64,000 bases of DNA from Vitellaria paradoxa (Eukaryota; Streptophyta; Magnoliopsida; Ericales; Sapotaceae), in NCBI GenBank assembly GCA_019916065.1, contig CM034236.1:50000690-50064689 (forward strand), given 5' to 3'. The notes beneath the pieces were generated by a model, which saw only the letters and a list, made by a program, of their open reading frames with translations, was not told the origin of the DNA and did not search any database. Below are positions 13,861-25,568 of this stretch, one piece after another (positions within the stretch are counted from its first letter, which is position 1; every line of letters begins with the position of its first letter). The position numbers and the translations under genes are program-made.

Positions 13861-14420
13861 GCAGGAAGTAACGCCAAAACTCCACCCTTCTCTCAAACTC
13901 CCAAGCCAAGCCGCATGACGTCCTTTTATCTCATTTTTTTTGAGCTAACCCAACCAATCAAACCATTTGTCCTTTTATCCTATTTGTCCTTTTATCCCAT
14001 TGATGGTTCAAAAGGAGACAGCCAAACCAATTCCCGACTCCCAAAAAAATTATATTCTCTCTCCTTTTTTTTTATTCTTTAAAAACAAAACCAACAGCAA
14101 AGGAATGAATGAGTGACGCATAGTTGCCACGTCGTACGAAGGCAGGGGACCCACTCCAACAGACACTCCCGCTTATGTGGCGCTTATTGAGGGTAGAACT
14201 GGAACGGGACTTAGCTGGACGCCTTTTGTCTGAGGTTGTGGCACGTAGAGAATATTAATGGCGAACTCCCACGTGGCAACAGGTGGAGGGCCCACTTCTC
14301 AAACAATTAAGCAACCGTCACAGCCACAGTAACGACGACCACGCGGTTCCCATATACCATCATTGGCTTATTTTCCACGTGACATAAATGTTTCCTCAAT
14401 AATTTACCCCCCGGGGGTGG
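13861..14420. promoter_or_regulatory. GC-richer non-coding patch with ACGT-core motifs
   Basis: Local GC rises relative to the flanks. The patch holds several plant ACGT-core elements: TGACGTC at 13916-13922, CACGTC at 14128-14133, and palindromic G-boxes CACGTG at 14270-14275 and 14376-14381. 'tccttttat' recurs three times between 13920 and 13995. Such motifs are typical bZIP/bHLH binding sites, but no open frame or transcript signal follows. It may be an enhancer, the promoter of an unannotated non-coding RNA, or the remnant of a lost gene's promoter. Confidence 0.3.
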
Positions 14421-14540
14421 ATGAAATTACATCATCAAAAAACCAACGCTTTCAGAGGTGTCTTTCAAGAATGTGTGATTGTTTTATAATAAAACTTGCG
14501 AGAGTAAAATTATTTTATAAAATTAATAATTTTGATAATA

Positions 14541-14875
14541 AGGATGCATTCGGAGCGTTAACAAACTTTAAAAATTTTTAAAAATAAATTTTAAAATTAT
14601 TATATAATGAATGTTGAATGTTTCTTTTTTTTATTTGATATAAAATTGTTAAAAAATATGTAAAGTGATACGTGTCAAAATTTTAGTGGGAAATTTTAAA
14701 AATTTTTGGAGTTTTGTGTAGTTTTTTGTACAAATGTCAGATAACTTTTTTTTTGAATTCTGGCAAAATCCGTTGGAACGCACCATTTTAGTCCGTTCCA
14801 ACGACTTTTGAAATTTTTTTGCAATCTGAGAATCTGTCAACTTTTGAAGTTTTTTGAGACTCCAAACGCCTCCCC
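14541..14875. mobile_element. MITE-like element, family D (larger)
   Basis: Left end 'aggatgcattcggagcg' and right end 'gactccaaacgcctcccct' form an imperfect terminal inverted repeat. About 335 bp with no coding capacity. An internal near-palindrome around 14765-14815 ('atccgttggaacg' and 'cgttccaacg') would form a hairpin. Confidence 0.45.
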
Positions 14876-17800
14876 TAAATTAAACCTGTAAACGCATATC
14901 GTGCTTAAAAAAAATGACAATCATAAATGAACATGTAAGTTGATTAATAAAACTATACGAGAGCGAATTAATCAATGGGTAAATTTGGGTTTGAGTTTTG
15001 AATTTTAAATTGTGAAAAATAAAATAGTAATTAATTTTCATTTTTTAAAACACGGATGGATTAACATTTATAAAGTAAACGAAATACTAATTTTTTTTTA
15101 TAGTAACCAATTATTAAGTTAAAATAATTATATATATAAACTATATATGTATCATGTAAAATTATATTTTGAAATTAAAACTGGGCCAAAATTCTAAAAT
15201 TCAATACCAAAGCAGTGCAGTTTTATGGCTCCTTTCTTTCGTTGTTAGCTCGCTATCTGTCTAAGAAAAAAAATAGTAGTTGTTATTATAATTTATTTTT
15301 ACAAATAGATCAATGCGCAACCAAAGGAGTTCAAGTAATTATACCCTATTTTATCAAATAAAAAAAAATGGTTCGAATGGTTAAAGAATTCTTTCTTTTA
15401 TTTTTCGGTCATGGTCTTGAATTCGGGCACCCATATTTTCCTCCTCTCTTCATAGATTAAAATATAGTACGATATTTAATAATTCTCAAGAAACAATCCA
15501 CTCAATATAAAATCAAGTACACATTATGGGTTGGATAGCAGCTGCAGATTTCTTCCCAACCCCAGAAATACACATTATGGATTACTAAGGTAAATACAAG
15601 AATGGGTCCATTTCTTTGTCCTATTCTCTCTCCATTTTTGTCTCTGTTTAAAAATAGAAATTATTTGTTAAGTTAAAATAATGTTGCATAATTTTTTTTT
15701 TTGTTTTATAAGGTAAGTAAACTTAGTACAAGTATATAAGACGTCTCTCATACATATATATATATATATATATGCATAAGATCAGAAATCAATCCTAAAC
15801 AAAATGAAATACAGTCATAAAAAAAAATCTAAATTTGCATTCCTTCCGAGGTGGATTTCCCGGCATGTCAATAAGACTCCCGCATAATGGCTCCGTTTGA
15901 AATAAAATAAAATAAAATAAAATAAAATCTTATAAATCTCTATAAATATGAATTATGAGACAATAAAATTTAAAATTTTCACTTACTACATGAATTACGA
16001 AATATTTACTTTTATAATTTTATTTTATTTTATATACTTTTATACAATTTCAAACACATCCAATGTACCGTATTGCGAGAGACAAGCCTCACCCCCAAAC
16101 TTCTCTACATTCCTATGGATGACAGGCGAATGATCTTGTAAATGGAAGGTCAGATTCAGGATTTTTATTAAAAGACTACCAAGCATTCAATAAGAAAATA
16201 ACAAATTACATCAAGATTAAGAATAAAATAAAAGTAATATTACTTTTAAGTAAAAACAAAATTATCATTACATATTAAACCGATAAATATAAATATATTT
16301 ATTTTAAAATAGAGGTCCTACATTAATTACCCAGAAAAAAAGGTATATAACTACTACTAAGCTTTATTTTTTATAGAATTTATTATGTTATATAGTATAT
16401 TTATTAATATCAAGGGATAATCGGTAACGTACATAAGAATTTGGATCAGCGTAAGGCAAATCACGTGTAAAATTTTAAATTATAAATAAATACATAAAAT
16501 ACAACAAAACACAAAATATTATACATTGATATCAAATACATTGCCATTTTTCTACTTTGTTACAATAATTTGCTCTATTTAAAAGTTACTAAAATTTTTA
16601 CCAAACACACAAAAGTTACTAAAAATTACCAAAATTGGTAAAAGTTACCAGAAGTTACTAAAATTGCTAAAAGTTGTCAAAAATTTTACCAAATACTCAA
16701 AAATTGTAAAAAAAAAATACCAAAATTTTTTGGTAAAAAATACCAAAAGTTGCTAAAAGATATGCCTCCAAATGCATCCAAAATTTTTTTATAAATATTT
16801 ATAATTTTTTTATATCAAATATTTTTTTTTTGAAAAAAATTCCAGCATAAATTTTTACCTACATTAGACACCATGTGGCTCCGCCATCGGGGACAATGGC
16901 CCTCCCCTTGCCTCTGCATAGTTTTATCCATGGTGATACATTTTCTAATTTGTTGTATGTGTCATAATTCTAAAAATTATTATAATTATAAAAATTTTAA
17001 ATCAATTAATGTTATATATAAATATATAGATAGATTTGAGTTAAAGTCAAAATTACCATCTTATCTCTATATTCATGCATCTATTACTTAAAATTTTCAT
17101 TTTCATTTGTTAAGAAAAAACTATCTCCATACATCCCACAAGCGAATGGATAATGCAGACGGAATATTTTTGCTCTGCGGTCAACACGAGTAGACCATAC
17201 ATTGCCCGCACTCGTTAACACTCCACAAACGGAGCAACAATTATTATAGTAACATTTGATTTGTTAAAAATTAATAAAAATTTTTTAAAATATTAAAAAA
17301 AATTAAAATATTTAAAAATTTTTAAAATTTTCTAACACATTTTGACTACTTCATACTTTGTAAAATTTCTATAAATTTATATATATATATATATCCCAAC
17401 AAATTTTTATAAACCTCAATATTTTTTTTATAAATCTAAATAATTTTTTTATAAATTCCAATAACTTTTCGATAAATTTTAATAAATCTAACATAAATCC
17501 GTGAAAACGGATCGAAAAAATAATTTTCACGGTTTTTCTTTTTAACTTTTTCACACAGAAGTTAAAAAATTTAATAATTTTCAAAAAAATTCTGACATAA
17601 ATTTATGGGAACGAATTTAAAGAACTATTCTTATAGTTTTTCTTTTTAATTTTTTCTACAAAAGTTTAAAATTCAATAATTTAAAAAAAAAATTCTGACA
17701 TAAATCTATGGGAACGAATATAAAAAATTATTTTCATGATTTTTCTTTTTAATTTTTTCCTACAAATCTTTAAAATTCAATAATTTAAAAAAAAATTCTG

Positions 17801-18859
17801 ACATAAATTTATGAGAATGGACTTAAAAAACTGTTCTAGTTACACTATTTACCGCTTAAAAAAAAAATAAACAAACAAACAAGCATAATTGGGATTAGAA
17901 ACGACAAAAGTTATCCCCAATGGTCTAGGCCGATAAAATCGTGCCCGACATGCATTTAGTTGTCACTTATATGTGCTGATTTGACAAGATACCATAACCA
18001 TATAAATATGAGAAATTATATAATAGATTTACCCATACAGGCTTAACACATAAAGATTTTACCTGGTTTTACCTTTATGACATCCAACTTTAATAAATTT
18101 TAAAAATAAATAGGTAAATATTTTGTGATTTAAATTATATAAAAACATAATTTTTGACTAAAATATTTGAAATGATTAAAATATTTTTAAAACAAACTTA
18201 AACGAATTATACGGCAGGCATAAAATAAAAAATGTGCAGATTATTTCTATTTTATAATTTCAAATGAAATTATGATTTTTTAAGTATGTACAGCAATTAA
18301 AAATATATTTAAAATTTAGAAAAGTTGATCCTTGTCCTAAAATTTTTTTCAGCCAAAAAATATGTATTAAAGGTATTTTATTAAACAGACTATTGCATGA
18401 AATTTTTTTGAATAAAAAATTCTTTACTGGTGGTGATTTTTTGAGTTAGGTCAGCTATTTTTTTTTTTTTTTTAAGAATTTATGGTAGACGAACAATAGG
18501 ATAAAAAAATTTGCGTTGAAGACTTTTCGCAGTCAATTTAAAAAATACCACTAATTCATATATTTCTTGGGATAGAAAAATTTGAGGTCGTCGACTAACC
18601 TCTTTAATTAAAAAAATTCAAATATATTTTTTAATTGTTATATATATATGTGTATATTAAAAAATATAAAATAAAATGAATATGTACATTTCTATTATAT
18701 GTATAGTATATTTGTTTACATTTATTTTAAGGGTGTTCTGCGTTTACTTTAAGTGTATTCTATTTATTTCATATGATCAATTTTTTTAAGGATATTCTAT
18801 TCATTTCATATAATGAAACTTAATCAATAGTCACTTATTATTAAAAAAAAAATCTAACA

Positions 18860-18897
<38 letters not shown>

Positions 18898-19899
18898 CAA
18901 AATTCAAAATAATACAACACGTCTTCTTGCCTATTTTGAACAACTTACGAAAACTAATTAAAGAAAACGAAAATTACAAAAATATGTAGGGGAAATTTAT
19001 CCGTAAAAGATAAATCCGTCGTACAAATTAAAAGACTCGTATTTATCTTACCTATTATTCTTGCATTAATAATGTTACACTTACACATTTTTGTTTACAT
19101 CATTTCTACACTCTATTAGTTATGACGAATCATGACCAATATAATTTATTCAAAATTATTACAGCTACATGTAAAAGATAACATTCAATGACTGTGATAA
19201 TTTTAAGTAGAATACATTAGTTATAATCCGTTATGATCAGTAGAGTGTAAATAAAAACATGTAAGCGTAGCCTTGCTTGCTTATTCTTGCATTGACCACC
19301 AACCTTCCCCCCAACCCTGACCCTTTGATTCAATTCGAATCGAGCGTATACCAAAAATTGAAATTACTTTACTGTCCTCAGGTTGCACATTAGCCTCTGT
19401 ATATGTGGTTGAACAAGGTAAGGGATAAACTTGGTAATTCGAGGGGATTTACCCGTTGTCATATCGAGAGGATGCAAGTCGCACGTGTGTCCCCTCAAGC
19501 CGGAGCCAAAAGCACGTGACAAAGCCCTAACCGCTGAAGATAAAAGACTCCCAAGTAAAAATAATAATAATAAATAAATAAAAAGTTTGGGAAGTGGACC
19601 GTGCAACAGCTGTCCCTTGTGTAACGGTTACGAAGCTTTTATTTAAAGGACGATCTCTCATATCTCTCTCTTTTCCTATCTTTTTGTCGCTTTCTGGTAC
19701 CTATTTTCCTTATTTATCGGTTTAATTTCCTCCTCACAAACTCAGTTTGTCATGATCAAGTGGACCCCACTCCCGCTTTTTTTTTTGGTAATTCCCCACT
19801 CCCGCTTTGTTCAGCTTTGAGCAAATTTTGAACAGCTTTTCGCTTCCAGCTGTTCCAAATTTTAATGAATGGATCAAGGGAAATAATAATAATAGTAAG
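14876..19899. other. Intergenic, no gene seen
   Basis: AT-rich DNA with many near-repeats. At 17500-17840 the phrase 'aattctgacataaat' with a following 'gaacg' or similar recurs three times, and at 16560-16760 the words 'accaaaa' and 'aaaagtta' recur. Two G-boxes (CACGTG at 19482-19487 and 19513-19518) lie in a GC-richer patch at 19370-19610. Open frames of up to 80 codons show no recognisable domain. Confidence 0.45.
15530..15568 (+). mobile_element. 39-bp SINE 3'-end insertion with 12-bp TSD
   Basis: Two exact copies of the 12-mer 'tacacattatgg' (15518-15529 and 15569-15580) flank 39 bp containing 'gatttcttcccaacccca'. The same string occurs on the minus strand at the 3' end of the SINE at 30780-31040. 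The simplest reading is a severely 5'-truncated copy of the same SINE family, inserted by target-primed reverse transcription. Confidence 0.65.
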
Positions 19900-19929
19900 G
19901 AATCATTCTTCACTTCCTATTGGAGTTTT
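19900..19929. repeat. LINE target-site duplication, left copy
   Basis: A 30-bp sequence beginning 'gaatcattcttcacttcc' and ending 'ggagtttt'. It is identical to 21116-21145. Confidence 0.9.
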
Positions 19930-21115
19930 TTAATAATAATAATAATAAAGCAAAATAAACTAAACTTTTTCAGATTAGGTGAAATCGATTATATGAATTT
20001 AATGATACTAATCAAATCTGTTTAGAGTTATATACTCCGTTAAATTCAGGTAGATAAGGTCATGTCTAATAGTTTCTTTCTAACTTTTCTTGGGTCTGCC
20101 TCTTCCTCTCTTACTCTTATCAATCACTATGCTTTCACACCTTCTAACAGGTGTCTCCGTTGAACGCCTTCTAACATAACCGAACCATTTTAATCGATTT
20201 TCTCTTATTTATCTTCAATTAGTGATATTTCTACTTTGTCCCTAATCTCCTCGTTTCTAATCCTATCTCTCTTTGTAATCCCACACATCCATATTAGTAT
20301 TCTCATCTCCGCAACTGCCATCTTCTGAGTATGATTATGCTTTACTGCCTAACACTTTGATCCATATAACAATGCTGGTCTTACTGCCACCTTATAATAC
20401 TTTCTTTTCACCTTGAGGGAGACTTTTCGATTGCACAAGACTTCAGAAACACTCCTCCATTTGGTCCACCCTGCCTGAATCCTATGACTTACATTAGTAT
20501 CAATCCCTCCATCTTGTTGCACCATAGATCCAAGGTACCTAAAGTTTTATTTCTCTACAATCTTTTATGTGCCTAAACTTATTTCTATGCTACCAGTTAC
20601 TTTACTTTGACTAAACTTACATTCCATATATTCCGTTTTGTATAGACTTAGCCTAAACCTTTTGGTCTTTAACGTTTTCCGCCACAATTATAGCTTAGCA
20701 TTCACTCCTTCTCTCATCTCATTTACTAAAATAATATCATCTGCAAATAGAATATACCACGACATCTCATCCTGAATATGTCTTATAATCTCATTCATAA
20801 CTAGAGCAAACAAGTACGGGTTTAACGCTGAGTCTTGGTGTAGACCAATCGTGATAGGAAACTCTTTAGTGTCTTCACCAGTCGTCTGGATAGATATCAT
20901 ATCTCTATCATACATGTTCTTTATCGCCTCAATATATGCGACACACGCTCTTTTCTTTTCCAATACTCTCTATATAATCTCCCTAGGAATCCGGTCATAG
21001 ACCTTCTCTAAATCAATGAATACCATAAATAAATCTTTTTAACCTTCTCTATACTATTTGATTAACCTCATCAGGAGAAAGATAGCCTAATAATAATAAT
21101 AATAATAATAATAAT
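19930..21115 (-). mobile_element. 5'-truncated RTE-clade LINE
   Basis: The minus strand encodes degenerate C-terminal reverse transcriptase. Between about 21040 and 20690 one reads an FIDLEKVYDRIPRE-like block (motif A), then GLHQDSALNPYLFALVM (motif B region) and LFADD (catalytic motif C), then EGVNAKL. Further down is TEYMECKF, typical of plant RTE LINEs. Stops and frameshifts interrupt it, for example around the frame at 20688-20963. The 3' end at the left edge shows a degenerate form of the conserved RTE tail and a TAA/TTA simple repeat. It is flanked by an exact 30-bp target-site duplication (19900-19929 and 21116-21145). It lacks the 5' endonuclease part and is not autonomous. Confidence 0.9.
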
Positions 21116-21145
21116 GAATCATTCTTCACTTCCTATTGGAGTTTT
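21116..21145. repeat. LINE target-site duplication, right copy
   Basis: Identical 30-bp partner of 19900-19929. It lies next to the 5' (right-hand) end of the minus-strand LINE and is preceded by a (TAA)n run. Confidence 0.9.
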
Positions 21146-22017
21146 ATACGTAAGCCCCCCGCTGTCAAGATTAATTAGTGGTCTAGGTGAAGCACAACGT
21201 GTGCTTTCAGATAGTTGCGATTTGACTTAATTTGTTAGGTTAAGTTAGTTAAAAAAAAAAAAAATAGCTGCGGTTTGATTTTTTTGACTTGATATAACTT
21301 ATTCTCGATACTGTTAATAATAACATTAATCTGCGTAAAGTCATGGTAAAAATTGATAGTACATGTATAGAAATAGGTAGAATTAATTCGTAAGACAATA
21401 TTTAAGTAATAAATTCGAAAAAGAATTTTAATAAAGTAATATTGAAAAATATATATAATTAATTTCTTTTTTTTTTGGAGATAAAAGAAATATGCGAAAG
21501 CAGTTACTCTGTGAAAATAATTATTTTTATTCTACCATTGTCATCTCCACCTTTGTTGAAGAAGTGAAGTAGTTGAACCAGATGCAAATGAATTGCAATT
21601 CTGGCCATTCAGTTCTACAGTCAAATATGTAGTCGTAATTGATTTTTTTTTTTTTTTGGTAAGTTGTAGTCGTAATTGATGCTTATTCAACCTTCGTGAA
21701 ATGGGAATTGATTTCACAAGAATGGTGAGAAAAAAAAAAAAAAAAAAAGAGTTGTCATCCTGCAAGTTTGTCTGGAGTTTTAGACAGTGAACGAAGATTA
21801 AAAATAATTAATAAAAAAAAAAATGTCAATCTGACCAGTTCACTGTCAATAATGTTAGTAGCCACAAGAAGGAAAATGATGTATCAGATTCAACCAGCGG
21901 GAAAAAACGACACCATGCGTTAATGCAAAGAGCCATAGCTCACATCAATAATTTTGGATGCCAAATGGCAAGCCCTTCACTAGCTAGCTAGAGATTTGGA
22001 GGCAAACTATGTATTAT

Positions 22018-22146
22018 AGGTGTGTTTGAAATGATAGAAAATGAGATAATGTTAGATAAGTTATGAATTTATTATTCGTGTAATAAAATAATAAATAAAT
22101 AATTGTTAGAAATTTTTAAAAATTTATAACAAATCAACCAGAACGT
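22018..22146. mobile_element. MITE-like element, family C
   Basis: Begins 'aggtgtgtttgaaatgata' and ends near 'aaatcaaccagaacg'. The body ('gagataatgttagataag', then 'aaataattgttagaaattt') resembles the stretches at 957-1108 and 52377-52535. The right inverted repeat is weak. Confidence 0.3.
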
Positions 22147-22867
22147 ATATGTATAAATATATATAATAGAAGGATCACACCTAACCCGTGTCTTTTTTAT
22201 TTTTTTTAATAGCTGCACATAACCCGCATTCGCTCGTAACTGTTGTGAGTTAATATAAAAAAATTAATAAAATGAAATTGTAATTTAAAAAAAAAAAAAA
22301 TTCTGTTACTTAAATTTAGAAGGGATTTTAGGTAATAGAATTTGTTGAAATTTTGTGCGTAGTATTTTATTTTATTTTTTTAATAAAAAGGTGGCAGGAT
22401 CTCCCTAAAATTGATCAAAATATGATTTTTTTTTTTTTTTTTTTTTTGCAGAATGTGTATATATATGCAATTATTAAAAACAGAGGCATAATTGGATTTA
22501 CTAATTAATATATATATATATATATATATTTATCAGTGCAACAAATACATATATTTTATTAAGAAGGTGCCCGGACGGGAGATGTGAATTGGGGATCAGT
22601 TTTAAACTCTTAACATGAAAGTGGTTAATTTACCAATGAATGTAAAAGAACACGCGGCGTATACATGTGAACTAAACAGAATGTTCAGTTCGATAAAACC
22701 TTTTTTTTTTTTTTATATTTGTTTGACTCGTTAAAAAATTTAAAACAGAATTGGATACAATTGTAATTACCAACTTTAGTTTCCACATAAAATAACCAAG
22801 TTATTCATCAAATTAAAATTTAGTTTAGATTAATAAGTCACAATAAAATAAATTTATGAATTACATA

Positions 22868-23232
22868 GGGTTCGTTTGGAGTAAAAAAAATCTTCAAAAA
22901 ACTCTATAAATCTCTAACAACTCATCTACCTCTAATTTTTCCGCCATCACTAATTTCAAAAAATTTCAATATTTCGCTAAAAAAATAAAAAAATCTAAAA
23001 ATAGGTTAACCGAATGTGTAAATTTTTTATATAATCACATTTTTCGTGTCAAAAATTTTCAAATGAGTACCATTGTCGCTATATTTTTAAATTTTTTTTG
23101 AATCCGTGGGAACGATTTGAAAAACCGTTCCCACAGTTTACGATTTTTCAAAAAAAAAAAGGTTCCAAATTTAACTCTAAACCACATTTTATCTCAATTT
23201 ATCTTATTTTTTCTTAGTTCAAACAAGCCCAT
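22868..23232 (-). mobile_element. Tourist-like MITE, family B (reverse orientation)
   Basis: The reverse complement matches the elements at 31682-32041 and 30286-30648. Its ends are 'gggttcgtttggagta' and 'agttcaaacaagccc', and it keeps the internal signature 'aaccgttcccac' around 23130, next to 'aatccgtgggaacgattt' near 23101. No coding capacity. Confidence 0.65.
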
Positions 23233-25050
23233 AGTGTGACTACACATTTCTAAAATTTAGCTTCGATTAATACGGTAGATTAATAGGGTAAATTAAAATA
23301 AGTTTACAAATTAAATAAGGTGAGTACACATTTACCCCGTTGCTGGTATGCAAAGATTCTTTAGGGGATTATGTCTTGTTATTCCCACGCAAACACATTC
23401 AATCCCCGATTTTCAATATGATTTGGCACTTGTACGACTTTAAAATGTGTTTGAATATGAAAATATCGAATTTAATATATATATATATATATATATTTAC
23501 TTCATCTTACCCAAGCAGTGTGAGAGAATGGTAACTCATCTGATGTTTCTCCACTCCTTCCCACATCACTATGAATCCATCAACTACTTTTTTGGGCACG
23601 TGTCCCCCCATGGCTTAGGCTCTGGATGGACTTTTGCTTTGATATGATTATGCTGTGATCCGCGTCCAGCGTAGTACAATATTATTTACTTTAGATTAAA
23701 GTTTTGTTCGAGAAGAAAAATAATTAACTTATTTTTAACTAATTACTGTGATAGTTAAAAATATAAATTAATTATTTTTGTGTTTAAGAAAGAAAAAATT
23801 ATGATTTTTTTAAATCGAATTTTAGTTTTCGCTAATTTGACATTTTAAGGAAAAAATTGTAATTTTTTTAGGTGAATTTTTAATTTTCGCTAATTTGACA
23901 TTTTTCCTTTGAAAGTTCAAAAGAAAATTAAAATGTAAGAGGATAAATTTAGTCGGCCACTGTAACAGCTAGCCACTGTAGTAGCTACTAGCTCGCTTTT
24001 CCAAATGGAGCCTAAGTATATTGTAACATAAGGAATTACTGAGAGGTCACTTATTTTATTACTACTCTTTCTCGAACACTCTTAACATTGGCATTTTGAT
24101 CAAATTCGATGCTCATATATAAGAATAGTAACGGATCGGATCAAGATTAGATATTATTTATACTATCCTTGAATCCGTTACATAAAAAAAATATTAAGAC
24201 TAGGTGGATACCGACGATTATTTTTAACGAGCTACTATTCTCTAACCCATTGGATAATTTTCAAGATGATTACAAACTGAGCTGCTTGAGTTTAGCTCCT
24301 TTGAGATTCGAAAAGTTCATGCATTTTACAAATTTCAGTTTATTAAAATAAAATTTTTGATTTAAAAATTATTTTAAAAAAATTTTTCAAGGTGGTTACA
24401 AACTGAGCTGCTTGAGCTTAGCTCTGTTGAGATTCAACTCGAGTTTAATTTATAGTCTTTAAACACACTAAATTCAAGCTCTTTTGTGGCTCACACAAAA
24501 TATAAACTTGAGTCTACTGACTTGAAAAATATATATTATAATATTTTAAAGTAGAATGATAAAATTTTAGATTAGTGTAATAATTTTATTTTAATTTAAT
24601 TAAATTATTCATTTTAATTTATAATATTTAAAATTAAAATTGCCTCGTTTTGATTTTATGAGCTGATCTCAAGGGCAAATTGCGGAGCCGTGCTCGAGTT
24701 CATGCACATACTCAAGCTCGAAGCCATAACTAGTTGGTTGAGCCAATGCTTGGCCAGGCTAAGACTCTTAAGGCATCGTTTAATTTGAAAGAGTAATCAC
24801 GAGTTAAAATTTTGGCTGTTTAATTTTTTATGAAATGATCAATTTTATCTTATTACATTTTAAATTTATTTTAAATTTTGAAACACAAAATTATTAAATT
24901 AATAAAAAAATTAAAAAGTCAATTATAGAAAAATTAAATTTTTTCTTTTCAAAAATAAATTAATTTTTTTAATAATTAACTACTAAAAAAGTAATTTTTT
25001 TCCCAACCAAACCTTAGCTTACATTGATTTGATTACACTCTTAAATTAAA

Positions 25051-25568
25051 TGGGTGAGTTTAGAGTAGTAAAAAGTGAGGTAAAATGCGATAAAATGTGA
25101 TTTGAAAAAATTTTTTGTGTTTAGTGCACACATCTCAAATTGTATTTTTCGGAGATGAATAGTGAGATTTCCGTTCTGACAGATTGAATTTCCGTTTGGA
25201 CGGATTCAAAATTTTAGGCAATCATAACTTATTTGTAGTACAACCGTTCAAACGGATTGTAAAAAACCATTTGGACTGAAGTTGACCGCGCAAATCCGTT
25301 GAAACGGTTTCTACAATCCGTTGGAACAGTTTCTACGACTCACAAAAAATAGTCAAAGTGGGTGTCATTCGGTAGTTTGAGAGTCTATAGTGAGAATGGT
25401 GAAAAAATTTTTACTATTTGATTAATCAAATTCTAGTTATCAATTTTTTTTTGAAAGGTATTGAAATTTGTTTTGAATTTTGAGAAGGCAGAAATGTGTA
25501 AAAATGTATAGAGATTTTCAGATGTTTTTAAAGATTTTTACCAAAATTTGATGTGCCAAACACACCCA
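25051..25568 (+). mobile_element. MITE-like element, family A
   Basis: Ends 'tgggtgagtttagag' and 'gccaaacacaccca' form an imperfect inverted repeat. The body aligns by eye with 29563-30073 over its whole length (for example 'agagattttcagatg', and 'aaccgttcaaacggattg' matching the degenerate palindrome of the other copy). A family-C-like stretch follows directly at about 25570-25725. Confidence 0.6.

Larger units (their letters stand above)
21146..25050. other. Intergenic, no gene seen
   Basis: AT-rich sequence with (TA)n runs and poly-T tracts. It holds MITE-like copies at 22018-22146 and 22868-23232 and a short duplicated phrase, 'acaaactgagctgcttgag', at about 24273 and 24398. A G-box lies near 23599. 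The open frames here are AT-driven and show no domain. Confidence 0.45.

Noticed and set aside
15366..15445. Full SINE head leading to the tail at 15530
   Set aside because: Box A- and B-like words are present, but the 12-bp duplication closely brackets only 39 bp, so the head-like region is outside the insertion and probably coincidental.
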